Shown in pieces: positions 23,539-34,112 of a stretch of 64,000 nucleotides of DNA. The notes under the pieces were generated by a model that saw only the letters and a list, made by a program, of their open reading frames with translations, made no database searches and had not been told where the DNA came from. The number at the start of each line of letters is the position of its first letter. Within the stretch, counting starts at the first letter, position 1. The stretch is from Stigmatella erecta (GTDB lineage: Bacteria > Myxococcota > Myxococcia > Myxococcales > Myxococcaceae), in NCBI RefSeq assembly GCF_900111745.1, contig NZ_FOIJ01000005.1, forward strand, positions 248,001 through 312,000, written 5' to 3'. Made by a program: the position numbers and the translations under genes.

Positions 23539-24111
23539 CTAACTCGCGGTCTTCACAAGCTCCTCAGGGCTTGTGCTGGCACCCGGCGTCCCCTCCGCGC
23601 GCAGGGCGTCCACCATGACCCTCAACGTGCACATGTGAAAGTAGCTCATGCCTTCGTGTTGGAGCGTGTCCAGGTTCACGATCGTGACGACGTATTCGAG
23701 CGCGCCCACACGCAGGCGCTTGGAAAAGCCCAGTTGCAGCTCGTCGCCCGAGAACGTGATGCGGCCATTCACCTCGAAGCCTTCTCCGGAGTCCAACTCC
23801 GCTCGGGCGCTCAGCGGGAGGTAGAACTCCGGGAAGATGACCTCGGATGTCGGGAGCGTGTGGGGCTCTCCTGCCGGATGGAAGTATCCGATCACTCCCA
23901 AAAACCCTTCGCCCATTCTGTAATGGACGTATTCCGCCCCCAACGCCTGGCAGTATGGGGCCTGCCCGGGGGGGTAGAACTCATCCGACGGAATCAAGTA
24001 GGAGCCCACCCAGCGCTCTGCTTCATCCGGAGATTGTTCTCCGCCACATCCCATGGCCAGAACCACCGCGAGCGCCATCGATACCCCGCGCAGCCACTTG
24101 GCTTCGTGCAT
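23539..24111 (-). CDS. Lipoprotein, unknown function
   Basis: The 190-aa product has a lipoprotein signal (MALAVVLAMGC), followed by a predicted beta-rich domain with no recognised family. A strong ribosome site (GAGGAAAG) precedes ATG 24111. The gene is on the same strand as the WYL gene, whose start lies 49 bases past its stop, but there is no obvious functional link. Confidence 0.65.
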   Translation of the reverse strand: MHEAKWLRGVSMALAVVLAMGCGGEQSPDEAERWVGSYLIPSDEFYPPGQAPYCQALGAEYVHYRMGEGFLGVIGYFHPAGEPHTLPTSEVIFPEFYLPLSARAELDSGEGFEVNGRITFSGDELQLGFSKRLRVGALEYVVTIVNLDTLQHEGMSYFHMCTLRVMVDALRAEGTPGASTSPEELVKTAS

Positions 24112-24274
24112 TTGCTTTCCTCGTGAAGGACTCCGAAGTGACGTGGGCCGCGTGTGCAACCCCTGCGCCACGCCGGGTCCTCCCAGGGGCAAGCCTCTGG
24201 GGATCGGTGGGAACCTGTCACGTTGACGCGGGAGGACGGAATCCGCCCGGACAGACTGTCAACCCACATTCATC

Positions 24275-24293
24275 GCGGACTGAAGCTGTCCGC
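24275..24293. repeat. Perfect inverted repeat in a divergent intergenic region
   Basis: GCGGAC (24275-24280) and GTCCGC (24288-24293) are perfect inverted copies 7 bases apart. They lie between the divergent lipoprotein and GFA genes, about 70 bases before the latter. This could be an operator or a small hairpin. Confidence 0.3.
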
Positions 24294-24362
24294 AATGGGG
24301 CTTACGGTCCTCTTCTCACCCTGCGGCCCCGAAGGGACCGCCCCTGCCCTGGAGTTTCCACC

Positions 24363-24812
24363 ATGAGCCTCTCTTCCTCCGTGACGCCGGCGCCCTCCCT
24401 GGGCATGGGCCTTCAAACGTACAGGGGAAGCTGTTCCTGCGGTGCCGTGCGCTTCGAAGTCGATTTTGATCCGGGGGAAGGAACGAACCGGTGCAACTGC
24501 ACTGCCTGCACCAAGAGCGCCTGGTGGGGCATCTACGTGAAGCCGGAGGCCTTCCGCCTCTTGTCCGGAGGAGACAAGGTGCGTGACTACTCACGCGCGG
24601 AGGCCGTGCATGTCCAGTTCTGCGGGGTGTGCGGCAACCGTCTCTTTGGGTACGGCAACCTCCCGGAACTGGGCGGGGCGTACGGGTCGGTGAACGTCAA
24701 CTGCCTGGATGGGGTGGACCTCACCGGCATCCAGGTGACGTACCTGGACGGACGCCACGACACCTGGGCGACGCTCGCCGTGGCGCCCTACGTGAATCCG
24801 TTCTCCGCCTGA
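24363..24812 (+). CDS. GFA-family (glutathione-dependent formaldehyde-activating-like) zinc protein
   Basis: The 149-aa protein shows the GFA cysteine pattern: CSCGAVRF, CNCTACTK and FCGVCG, which bind two zinc ions. Most GFA proteins do not have a proven formaldehyde role, so only the fold is asserted. It stands alone, divergent from a lipoprotein gene and convergent with the di-heme oxidoreductase. Confidence 0.88.
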   Translation: MSLSSSVTPAPSLGMGLQTYRGSCSCGAVRFEVDFDPGEGTNRCNCTACTKSAWWGIYVKPEAFRLLSGGDKVRDYSRAEAVHVQFCGVCGNRLFGYGNLPELGGAYGSVNVNCLDGVDLTGIQVTYLDGRHDTWATLAVAPYVNPFSA

Positions 24813-24864
24813 AAGGCAGGGGCCTCCCCTGGGACGAATGACCAGGAGAGGCTCCCGGCTGGGA

Positions 24865-26892
24865 TCAGAGATCCCAGAGGTACGCTTCGAGCGCCTTGCG
24901 GTCGGCCAGGGACAGGCCCTTGTAGAGGTTCACCGCGGTTTGCGCCTCCCCGCCGTGCCAGAGGATGGCCTCGGCCAGGCTCTCGGCACGCCCATCGTGC
25001 AGGAGCTGAATGCGGTTCTGATCCGCCGCGGCGTGGGCGTTCTGCCAGAGCAGGTTGATGTTGCCGGGCGGGAAGTCCCGGACGTGCGAGTCGGTCGCGT
25101 GCTTCACGTTCTTCAGGCCCCAGAGCGCGGGGGTTCTCCACTTCTGGCCAAAGCCGTCCGGCGAACCATCCGAGAGCCCCGTGCCCATGTCATGCAGCAG
25201 CAGGTCCGTGAACGGCTGGATGGTTTGCTGCGCCAGCTCGGGGAACGGCGCGGTTCCGGTGACCATGCTCTTCACGTGGCAGCGCTGGCAGCCGAGCCGG
25301 TCGAACACGGCCTCGCCCTTGACCACCTCCGGGCCTTTCGTTCCGGACGTGCTCGTGGGGTACATGCGCGGAGGGACGCCGAGCAGCGAGAGGTACGCTT
25401 CCATGTCCGCGATGGCCTGAGCGGACAGCTGGCCCTTGCCGGCCGTGCAGCGCCCGCCGCAGTCGTTCGACGGGAAGCGCGAGCTGAGGACGCCCAAGTC
25501 GTGGTTGAGCGCGGCCTGAATCTGGTGGGAGAGGGTCGCCTGGTCGGCCTTCCAGCCGAAGCGGCCCATCTTCCCGTCGATGGTCCGGTAGGTGCCGCCG
25601 TTCTGCTGCGCGAACTGCTTGAGGGTCGCCTCGGGAACGGCCGCGAGCAGGCCGAGCCCGATCATCGCCTGGGGACGGCGAGGGGAAAGGCCCAGGTAGC
25701 TCTGGGAGAGGGAAGAGTTCACGGCGAAGCGCGGCTTCTTCAGCACCACCTCGGTCCCGTCGGCCAGGCGCTCCACGCGGGTCTCATACGAGGCGACGGT
25801 GAGGGTGCCCTCGGAGTGGGCGCCCTGGGTCTGGAGCTGCTTGCCAAAGACTCCGTGGGGACTGCCGCTGCGGGTGTCGAAGGTCCGCGCGACGGTGTTG
25901 TGGACGGGCGTATTGGTGGCGGGAAGCAGGCTCGTGCCGTTGTTGATGTGGCAGGCGCTGCAGCTCCGGACGTTGTAGGCGCTCGACGCGTGGTTGCTGC
26001 GGCTCAAGCGATCCGCATCGAAGAAGATGGTGGGCTTGTCATCCGCCTCGTCGGTCGCGTGCTCGCCCGAGACAAAGTCGGTGTGGAACCAGGTGCGGCC
26101 CGTCATGAACCGTTGCGAGTTCGAGGGCAGTATGTTGTTCGCTTGTTGCTGGAGGGCCCGCCAGGGCTCCACGCGGGTGGTGGGCGTCGTCGTCCAGCCA
26201 CCGGCGTAACGCTGGGTCGTGGGAACCGCGTTGGGGGTGAGCGGGTCATCGATGAAGAGCCCTCCCTGGCCGATGCGGATCCGGAGGAACTCCGAGTAGT
26301 AGGCCGAGATGTTGTGCGGGTTCTTGGCCTTTTGCGCCGCCCACCCGCTGAAGCTCTCGCTCAGGAAGAAGCGGAACTCGAAGGTGAGGATCTGCCCGGG
26401 TTGCATCTGGTTCGCGAACGCCGCGAACTCGCCGGGGCCCAGGGTGGCCTCGAAGACGCGGGCATCCCGCACGTGGGTCATGCGGATGTTGAGCGCGAAC
26501 TTGCTGCGTTCCGTCTCGGAGGATGCGCTGGGGTTGCCGATGTAGATGGCGGAGAAGTCGGGGCCGCGCGTGGGGATGTAGTCCTGCGGCCACTCGGTGG
26601 TGAGGGTGAACTTGATGCGCTTCTCGCCGGTGGGCGTGAAGTCCTCCACCTTGAAGCTCGACTGGCGGCCTTCCCAATAGAAGGGATTGTACTTGGAAAA
26701 GTCCTGATCGTTTTCGTGGCGGCGGCGAGGACGGCTCGACCCTTCCGTGACGATGACGGAGCCGAGCGTTTGGGTATTCGCACGGACGCCCACTTCATCG
26801 AAGTCCGCATCCGCGGAGTCCTGGGACAAGGGGGCGTCCGAACACGCCAGAAGGCCAGACGCGAAAAAACACAGGGCATACGTCCGAAGCAA
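24865..26892 (-). CDS. Di-heme oxidoreductase (DHOR, putative peroxidase) lipoprotein
   Basis: The 675-aa product starts with a lipoprotein signal (LLRTYALCFFASGLLAC). It has two heme motifs, CSACH and CQRCH, plus CGGRC between them, and the C-terminal block with DGRAESLAEAILWHGGEA typical of the DHOR family (bacterial cousins of cytochrome c peroxidase). A role as a periplasmic heme oxidoreductase is likely; the substrate is unknown. TTG 26892 is chosen because GGAGG lies five bases before it and no ATG gives a signal peptide. Confidence 0.85.
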   Translation of the reverse strand: MLRTYALCFFASGLLACSDAPLSQDSADADFDEVGVRANTQTLGSVIVTEGSSRPRRRHENDQDFSKYNPFYWEGRQSSFKVEDFTPTGEKRIKFTLTTEWPQDYIPTRGPDFSAIYIGNPSASSETERSKFALNIRMTHVRDARVFEATLGPGEFAAFANQMQPGQILTFEFRFFLSESFSGWAAQKAKNPHNISAYYSEFLRIRIGQGGLFIDDPLTPNAVPTTQRYAGGWTTTPTTRVEPWRALQQQANNILPSNSQRFMTGRTWFHTDFVSGEHATDEADDKPTIFFDADRLSRSNHASSAYNVRSCSACHINNGTSLLPATNTPVHNTVARTFDTRSGSPHGVFGKQLQTQGAHSEGTLTVASYETRVERLADGTEVVLKKPRFAVNSSLSQSYLGLSPRRPQAMIGLGLLAAVPEATLKQFAQQNGGTYRTIDGKMGRFGWKADQATLSHQIQAALNHDLGVLSSRFPSNDCGGRCTAGKGQLSAQAIADMEAYLSLLGVPPRMYPTSTSGTKGPEVVKGEAVFDRLGCQRCHVKSMVTGTAPFPELAQQTIQPFTDLLLHDMGTGLSDGSPDGFGQKWRTPALWGLKNVKHATDSHVRDFPPGNINLLWQNAHAAADQNRIQLLHDGRAESLAEAILWHGGEAQTAVNLYKGLSLADRKALEAYLWDL

Positions 26893-27000
26893 AGCCACCT
26901 CCAGGGGACGGGAAGGCGGCAAGCTTAGGTAAGGACGTATTAATTGCAATCCATGGGAGACAACAAAAGCCGTCGAAACGTTACTTCTGCTGTGCGTCAA

Positions 27001-27042
27001 GGAGCGGACGTGCACGCGGGCTTTCCGCGTGAGGCCCGCTCC
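27001..27042 (-). terminator. Compound hairpin after the LivK-type gene
   Basis: GGAGCGG (27001-27007) pairs with CCGCTCC (27036-27042), enclosing a perfect inner stem ACGCGG/CCGCGT (27014-27019 and 27025-27030) with a 5-base loop. It starts 12 bases after the stop at 27054 on the minus strand. Confidence 0.55.
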
Positions 27043-27053
27043 CTGTCCCGAGG

Positions 27054-28253
27054 TTACGGCGTCACGGTGGTGACGAACTTCGTCTTACCGCCCTCGACCT
27101 TGAGCACCACCGCCTGCTTCTCCGCGTCGCGCTGGGCGTTGAGGGTGATCTTGCCGGCCACGCCCGGGAAGTCCTTCGTCGCGGCGATGGCATCGCGCAG
27201 CGCCGGGCCGGACGGGTCCGGTGCCCGCTTCATCGCATCGACCGCCACCAGGGTCGCGTCGTAGGCCAGCGCCGCCACGGTGTCCGGAATGGAGCCATAG
27301 GCCTTCTGGTACTTCTCGATGAACACCTTGAGCACCGGGTCCGGGTTGTCCGCCGCGTAGTGGTTGGAGAAGTAGCTGCCCTCCACCGCCGAGCCGCCCA
27401 GCTCGAAGAGCTTGTCGGAATCCCAGCCGTCCCCGCCCAGCAGCGGCACCTTCATGCCCAGCTCCCGCGCCTGGCGCGCGATGATGCCCACGTCCGTGTA
27501 GTACCCCGGCACGAACACCGCATCGGGCTTGGTGCGCTTCATGGCCGTGAGCTGTGCCCGGAAGTCCGTGTCGCCCTTCGAGTAGCTCTCCGTGCCGGTG
27601 ATCTCGCCGCCCATCTCCTTGAACTTCGCGGAGAACACATCGGCCAGGCCCAGCGAGTACGCGCTCTTGTTGTCCGTGAGGATGGCCACCTTGGACAGCT
27701 TCAGGTTCTCCTTCGTGAACTTCGCCATCACCAGGCCCTGGAACGGATCGATGAAGCACACGCGGAAGATGTAGTCGCCCTTCTGGGTCACCTCGGGCGC
27801 CGTGGAGGAGTAGGAGATCATCGGCACCTTGGCCGGCTGGGCCTTCTCCGCCATCGCGAGCGACACGGAGGATGCCGCCTCGCCGATGATGACCGCCACC
27901 TTGTCCTGGGCGATGAGCCGGGTGACGGCCTGGGCCGCCTCCTCGGGCTTGCCCTGGCTGTCATACACCCGCACCGCCAGCTTCTTGCCCTTCACCCCAC
28001 CGGCGGCGTTCGCCTCCTGGATGGCCATCTCGATGCCGTTGCGGGCAGAGATGCCAAAGGTGGCCTCGTTGCCGGTGAGGCTGCCCACCCCGCCAATGAG
28101 GATGGTGTCGGACGTGGCCGGGGGGGCCTCCGGGGCCTTGGCGGCCGCGCCGCCTTCAGGGGAAGGGGGAGAGGGGGGGGGCTGGCTCTTCTTCTCGCAC
28201 GCGATGAACGCGAGGGCGAGGGTGGTGACGAGCAGCGAGAGATGCCTGCGCAT
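27054..28253 (-). CDS. Branched-chain amino acid ABC transporter substrate-binding lipoprotein (LivK type)
   Basis: The 399-aa product has a lipoprotein signal (LLVTTLALAFIAC), a Pro-rich linker, and a type I periplasmic binding fold (IGGVGSLTGNEATFGISARN, and VIIGEAASSVSLAMAEKAQ for the ligand pocket). LivK-type proteins bind Leu/Ile/Val or other amides. No permease or ATPase genes are nearby, so it is either served by a transporter elsewhere or used in sensing. GGAGGA precedes ATG 28253. It is divergent from the suf operon. Confidence 0.85.
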   Translation of the reverse strand: MRRHLSLLVTTLALAFIACEKKSQPPPSPPSPEGGAAAKAPEAPPATSDTILIGGVGSLTGNEATFGISARNGIEMAIQEANAAGGVKGKKLAVRVYDSQGKPEEAAQAVTRLIAQDKVAVIIGEAASSVSLAMAEKAQPAKVPMISYSSTAPEVTQKGDYIFRVCFIDPFQGLVMAKFTKENLKLSKVAILTDNKSAYSLGLADVFSAKFKEMGGEITGTESYSKGDTDFRAQLTAMKRTKPDAVFVPGYYTDVGIIARQARELGMKVPLLGGDGWDSDKLFELGGSAVEGSYFSNHYAADNPDPVLKVFIEKYQKAYGSIPDTVAALAYDATLVAVDAMKRAPDPSGPALRDAIAATKDFPGVAGKITLNAQRDAEKQAVVLKVEGGKTKFVTTVTP

Positions 28254-28359
28254 GGTCGGTGTTCCTCCAAGGGGGAGAGCCCTCTTCAACACGTCCCCCG
28301 GACAGCTTCAACCGTGGACTCCTTGGAGAGGGAGCCAGCAGACAAGGGGGATGCGGCGA

Positions 28360-28365
28360 TATAAT
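28360..28365 (+). promoter_or_regulatory. -10 element of the suf operon promoter
   Basis: A perfect TATAAT lies 52 bases before the ATG of the Rrf2 regulator. No good -35 is visible at 17 bases, as is usual for activated promoters. The start point would fall inside the operator at 28368-28382. Confidence 0.6.
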
Positions 28366-28367
28366 GT

Positions 28368-28382
28368 GGACCGTTTTGGTCC
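28368..28382. promoter_or_regulatory. Rrf2/SufR operator (inverted repeat)
   Basis: GGACC-GTTTT-GGTCC is a perfect 5-bp inverted repeat with a 5-base spacer, two bases downstream of the TATAAT. The AT-rich flanks resemble IscR type 1 sites in layout. Its place across the expected transcription start fits autorepression by the regulator encoded 36 bases downstream. Confidence 0.65.
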
Positions 28383-28417
28383 TGTTTAGATAAAGAGTCC
28401 CCCCAGCGAGGGAACCG

Positions 28418-28890
28418 ATGTTTCGAATGAGCAAGATGACCGATTACGGCCTGGTGCTGCTGACCGAGCTGGCGCGCGAGGACGGCGGCACGTGTACAGC
28501 ACGTGAGCTGGCCGAGCGCACGCGCGTACCGCTGCCTTCGGTGAGCAAGGTGCTCAAGGGGCTGCAGAGCGCCGGCGTGCTGGTCTCCCACCGGGGCGCC
28601 ATGGGCGGCTACGGTCTGGCGCGGCCCGCGGCGGCCATCCCGCTGACGCAGATCATCTCGGCGCTGGAGGGGCCGGTGGCCGTCACCGCGTGCGTGCAGC
28701 ACACCGACGGGGAGCCCTCGTGCGAGCTGGAGTCCGTGTGCCGCATCCGCGGCCACTGGCGCGTCATCAACCAGGCCATCCAGGAGGCGCTCGGGCGGTT
28801 GACGCTCGCGGACCTGTGCGCCCCCGAGCTGCGCGTCGAGCGGCTGGTGGGGCTGAACCTGCCGGCACGCCCGGACGCGGGAGGAGCGTC

Positions 28891-28894
<4 letters not shown>
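28418..28894 (+). CDS. Rrf2-family SUF system regulator
   Basis: The 158-aa protein has an Rrf2 winged helix ([45 protein letters not shown]) and the three cysteines that hold a [2Fe-2S] or [4Fe-4S] cluster (Cys92, Cys102, Cys108). It senses Fe-S status and controls the downstream genes. ATGA overlap with sufB indicates translational coupling. Confidence 0.92.
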
Positions 28895-30327
<1,433 letters not shown>

Positions 30328-30329
30328 TC

Positions 30330-31106
30330 ATGTTGCTGAGCGTCCGGAACCTTCACGCCCGCGTCGGGGACAAGGACATCCTCAAGGGCATCGACCTGGA
30401 GCTGCGGCCCGGCGAGGTCCACGCCATCATGGGCCCGAACGGCTCGGGCAAGAGCACGCTCTCGCAGGTGCTGGCGGGGCGCCAGACGTACCAGGTGACG
30501 CAGGGCGAGGTGCTCTTCGAGGGCAAGGACCTGCTCGCCCTGTCCCCGGAGGACCGCGCCATCGCGGGGGTGTTCCTCGGCTTCCAGTACCCGGTGGAGA
30601 TTCCGGGCGTGGGCAACCTGCACTTCCTGCGCACCGCGCTCAACGCCCAGCGGCGCGCCCGGGGGCTGGAGGAGCTGGATGCCATGGACTTCCTGTCGCT
30701 CGCCAAGGAGCGCATGAAGCTCGTGCAGATGGATGCGAGCTTCCTCAACCGCTCCGTGAACGAGGGGTTCTCCGGCGGCGAGAAGAAGCGCAACGAGGTG
30801 TTCCAGATGGCGGTGCTCCAGCCGCGCCTGGCCATCCTCGATGAGACGGACTCCGGTCTGGACATCGACGCGCTGCGCATCGTCGCGGGCGGGGTGAACG
30901 CGCTGCGCTCGAAGGAGCGGGGCCTGCTCGTCATCACCCACTACCAGCGGCTGCTCGACTACATCGTCCCGGACCAGGTGCACGTCATGTCGGCGGGGCG
31001 CATCGTCCTATCGGGCGACAAGGAGCTGGCGCGGGAGCTGGAGAGCAAGGGCTACGCGTGGGTGGACAAGCTCGGCGCCCCGGCGGCGCGGCAGGTGCGC
31101 CCATGA
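30330..31106 (+). CDS. sufC: Fe-S cluster assembly ATPase SufC
   Basis: The 258-aa ABC-type ATPase has Walker A GPNGSGKST, the modified signature FSGGEKKRNE, and Walker B LAILDETDSGLD, all typical of SufC. It starts two bases after sufB and overlaps sufD by four bases. Confidence 0.97.
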   Translation: MLLSVRNLHARVGDKDILKGIDLELRPGEVHAIMGPNGSGKSTLSQVLAGRQTYQVTQGEVLFEGKDLLALSPEDRAIAGVFLGFQYPVEIPGVGNLHFLRTALNAQRRARGLEELDAMDFLSLAKERMKLVQMDASFLNRSVNEGFSGGEKKRNEVFQMAVLQPRLAILDETDSGLDIDALRIVAGGVNALRSKERGLLVITHYQRLLDYIVPDQVHVMSAGRIVLSGDKELARELESKGYAWVDKLGAPAARQVRP

Positions 31107-32428
31107 GCGGAGGGCTCCAGCACTACCTGGACGTGGCCTCCCGCTTCCAGGCGGAGCGGGGCGCGGATCCGGTGTGGCTGCGGACGCTCCGGCAAGAAGG
31201 GCTCTCGCAGCTGTCCCAGGCGGGCTTTCCGACGACGCGCCATGAGGCGTGGAAGTACACGGATGTGACGCCCATCGTGTCGCGGCCGTTCGTGCCGGCG
31301 TGGCCCGGCAAGCGCGTCCACCTGGAGGCGTGGGTCGAGCAGCTCGCGCTGCCGGGGCCCCGGCTCGTCTTCGTGGACGGCCGGCTCGCGCCCGAGCTGT
31401 CCTCGTTGGAGGGGCTGCCCGCCGGGGTGCGGGTGCAGTCCCTGCGGGAGGCCCTCCAGGAGGACGGCGAGGCGCTGGAGGCGGTGCTGGGCCAGCACGC
31501 CCGCGCCGAGGCCCACCCGTTCGTCGCGCTCAACGCGGCGCTCCTGGAGGAGGGGGTCTTCCTGCGCGTGGCGCCGGGCACGGTGGCGGCCCTGCCCGTG
31601 CAGCTGCTCTTCCTGGTCTCCGGGGACGGGGTGGCGCAGGTGCTCGCGGCCCCGCGCATCGTGGTGGACGTGGGGGCCAACGCCGAGGCGGCGCTGGTGG
31701 AGTGCTATGGCGGGGAGGAGGGGGGCGGCTCGTTCACCAACGCGGTGACGGAGGTGGTGCTCGGAGAGAACGCCCGCCTGCACCACTACAAGCTCCAGGC
31801 GGAGACGGAAGGTGCGTTCCACCTGGCGAGCCTCCACGCCCGGCAGGCGCGTGACAGCCGCCTGGCCTCGCATGCCTTCTCGCTGGGCGGCGCCCTGGCG
31901 CGCAACGAGGTGTCCTCGGTGTTCGGCGGCGAGGGCGGGGAGTGTGTCCTGAATGGCCTGTACGTGGGCCGGGGCACCCAGCACCTGGACCACCGCACCG
32001 ACCTGGACCACGCGGTGCCGCGCTGCACCAGCCGGGAGCTGTACAAGGGCGTGCTGGATGGGCGCTCGCGGGGCACCTTCCATGGGCGGGTGCTGGTGCG
32101 GCCCGATGCGCAGCGCACGGATGCCACCCAGTCCAACCGCAACCTCCTGCTCTCGGAGGAGGCGCTGGTGGACACGCGCCCCCAGCTGGAGATTCTCGCG
32201 GATGACGTGAAGTGCGCGCACGGCGCCGTGGTGGGGCGCCTGGACGAGCAGGCGCTCTTCTACCTCCGGTCGCGGGGCATTCCCCGGCCCGAGGCGGAGC
32301 AGCTGCTCACGTATGCCTTCGCCAGCGAGGTGATTGGGGCGGTATCCCTGGAGCCCCTGCGGGCCCGGGTGGAGCGGCTCGTGGCGGAGCGATTGCTGGG
32401 GACAGCCCGGCGGGAGGTGGACGCATGA
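31103..32428 (+). CDS. sufD: Fe-S cluster assembly protein SufD
   Basis: The 441-aa protein begins with the SufD N-terminal block (HEAWKYTDV) and has the SufB/D core (GVLDGRSRGTFHGRVLVRPD, QSNRNLLLSEEALVDTRPQL, CAHGAVVGRLDEQALFYLRS). It pairs with SufB on the complex. Overlaps both neighbours by four bases. Confidence 0.96.
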   Translation: MSGGLQHYLDVASRFQAERGADPVWLRTLRQEGLSQLSQAGFPTTRHEAWKYTDVTPIVSRPFVPAWPGKRVHLEAWVEQLALPGPRLVFVDGRLAPELSSLEGLPAGVRVQSLREALQEDGEALEAVLGQHARAEAHPFVALNAALLEEGVFLRVAPGTVAALPVQLLFLVSGDGVAQVLAAPRIVVDVGANAEAALVECYGGEEGGGSFTNAVTEVVLGENARLHHYKLQAETEGAFHLASLHARQARDSRLASHAFSLGGALARNEVSSVFGGEGGECVLNGLYVGRGTQHLDHRTDLDHAVPRCTSRELYKGVLDGRSRGTFHGRVLVRPDAQRTDATQSNRNLLLSEEALVDTRPQLEILADDVKCAHGAVVGRLDEQALFYLRSRGIPRPEAEQLLTYAFASEVIGAVSLEPLRARVERLVAERLLGTARREVDA

Positions 32429-33654
32429 GCCAGCATGGATTGGATGTGGCCCGGGTCCGGGCGGACTTTCCCATCCTCCTCCAGGAGGTCCGGGGCCGGC
32501 CGCTGGTGTACCTGGACAGCGCCGCCTCGGCGCAGAAGCCCCAGGCGGTCATCGACGCGCTGGTGCGCTTCTACACGCACGACAACGCCAACGTGCACCG
32601 GGGCGTGCACCTGCTGTCCGAGCGCGCCACGGAGGCCTTCGAGGATGCGCGCGAGAAGGTCCGGCGGTTCCTCAAGGCCCGGGAGTCGAAGGAGATCGTC
32701 TTCGTGCGCGGCACCACCGAGGCCATCAACCTCGTGGCGCAGACGTTTGGCCGCAAGCACGTGGGCCCCGGGGACGAGGTGCTCATCACCGGGCTGGAGC
32801 ACCACGCCAACATCGTCCCCTGGCAGCTCCTGTGCGAGCAGCAGGGGGCCACGCTGAAGTCCGTGCCGGTGAATGAGCACGGGGAGCTGGTGCTGGAGGC
32901 GCTGGACGCGCTGCTCACCCCGCGCACGCGCATCCTCGCCCTCACGCACGTCTCCAACGCCCTGGGCACGGTGGTGCCGGTGAAGGAGCTGATTCGCCGT
33001 GCGCACGCCAAGGGGGTGCCGGTGCTGGTGGATGGGGCGCAGGCGGTGACGCACTTCCCGGTGGACGTGCAGGACCTGGACTGTGACTTCTACGCCTTCT
33101 CGGGCCACAAGCTCTTCGGGCCCATGGGCATCGGCGTGCTGTACGGCAAGAAGGAGCTGCTGGAGGCGATGCCGCCATACCAGGGCGGCGGGGACATGAT
33201 CCTCTCGGTCACCCTGGAGAAGACGGTCTACAACCGCATCCCCTACCGGTTCGAGGCGGGCACCCCGGACGTGGCGGGCGCGGTGGGGCTGGGGGCGGCC
33301 ATCGATTATCTGGAGGCGCTGGGGCTGGAGGCCATCGCGGCGCACGACCGGGAGCTCTTGGCCTATGCCGAAGAGGCGCTGGGCGCCGTGCCCGGCATCC
33401 GGATCCTGGGCCGCGCGAAGGAGCGATCGGGCGTGGTGTCCTTCGTGATGCAGGACATCCACCCGCATGACATCGGCACCATCCTGGACCGTGAGGGCGT
33501 GGCCATCCGGACGGGGCACCACTGCGCGCAGCCGTTGATGAAGTGCTTCGGGGTGGCAGCCACCGCGCGGGCCTCGCTGGCGCTCTACAACACCCGGGAG
33601 GACGTGGATGCGCTCGTCCGGGGGCTCCACAAGGTACGGGAGGTGTTCGCATGA
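32425..33654 (+). CDS. sufS: Cysteine desulfurase SufS
   Basis: This 409-aa PLP enzyme has YLDSAASAQKP at the N-terminus, the PLP lysine in SGHKLFGPMGIGVLYG, and the active-site cysteine in RTGHHCAQPLM. It takes sulfur from cysteine for cluster assembly, handing it to SufU next door. Confidence 0.97.
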   Translation: MSQHGLDVARVRADFPILLQEVRGRPLVYLDSAASAQKPQAVIDALVRFYTHDNANVHRGVHLLSERATEAFEDAREKVRRFLKARESKEIVFVRGTTEAINLVAQTFGRKHVGPGDEVLITGLEHHANIVPWQLLCEQQGATLKSVPVNEHGELVLEALDALLTPRTRILALTHVSNALGTVVPVKELIRRAHAKGVPVLVDGAQAVTHFPVDVQDLDCDFYAFSGHKLFGPMGIGVLYGKKELLEAMPPYQGGGDMILSVTLEKTVYNRIPYRFEAGTPDVAGAVGLGAAIDYLEALGLEAIAAHDRELLAYAEEALGAVPGIRILGRAKERSGVVSFVMQDIHPHDIGTILDREGVAIRTGHHCAQPLMKCFGVAATARASLALYNTREDVDALVRGLHKVREVFA

Positions 33655-34103
33655 GCTCGGAACTGAGAGACCTCTACCAGGAGGTGGTGCTCGACCATGG
33701 CAAGCGGCCCCGCAACTTCCGCGACGTGGAGGGGGCGAACCACCGGGCGGAGGGCTTCAACCCGCTGTGTGGGGACCAGCTCACCGTGGCGCTGAAGCTC
33801 GAAGGGGACGTCATCCGGGACATCGGCTTCCAGGGGCAGGGGTGTGCCATCTCCCGCGCCTCCGCGTCGCTGATGACGGGGGCGGTGAAGGACAAGACGC
33901 GCGAGGAGGCCGAGCAGCTCTTCGCGCAGGTGCACCGGCTGGTGACGGAAGGGCCCGATGGGGTGGACATGGAGGTGCTGGGCAAGCTCACGGTGCTCTC
34001 CGGGGTGAGCGAGTTTCCGGCGCGGGTGAAGTGCGCGAGCCTCGCCTGGCACACGCTGCGCGCGGCGCTTCACGGGCAGGCCGAGCCTGTCTCGACGGAG
34101 TAG
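33651..34103 (+). CDS. sufU: SUF sulfur carrier / scaffold SufU
   Basis: The 150-aa IscU-fold protein has NPLCGD, QGCAIS and VKCASL cysteines and the SufU insertion typical of Gram-positive-type SUF systems. It accepts persulfide from SufS through a zinc site. Overlaps sufS by four bases. Confidence 0.95.
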   Translation: MSSELRDLYQEVVLDHGKRPRNFRDVEGANHRAEGFNPLCGDQLTVALKLEGDVIRDIGFQGQGCAISRASASLMTGAVKDKTREEAEQLFAQVHRLVTEGPDGVDMEVLGKLTVLSGVSEFPARVKCASLAWHTLRAALHGQAEPVSTE

Positions 34104-34112
34104 GAGGAGCGC

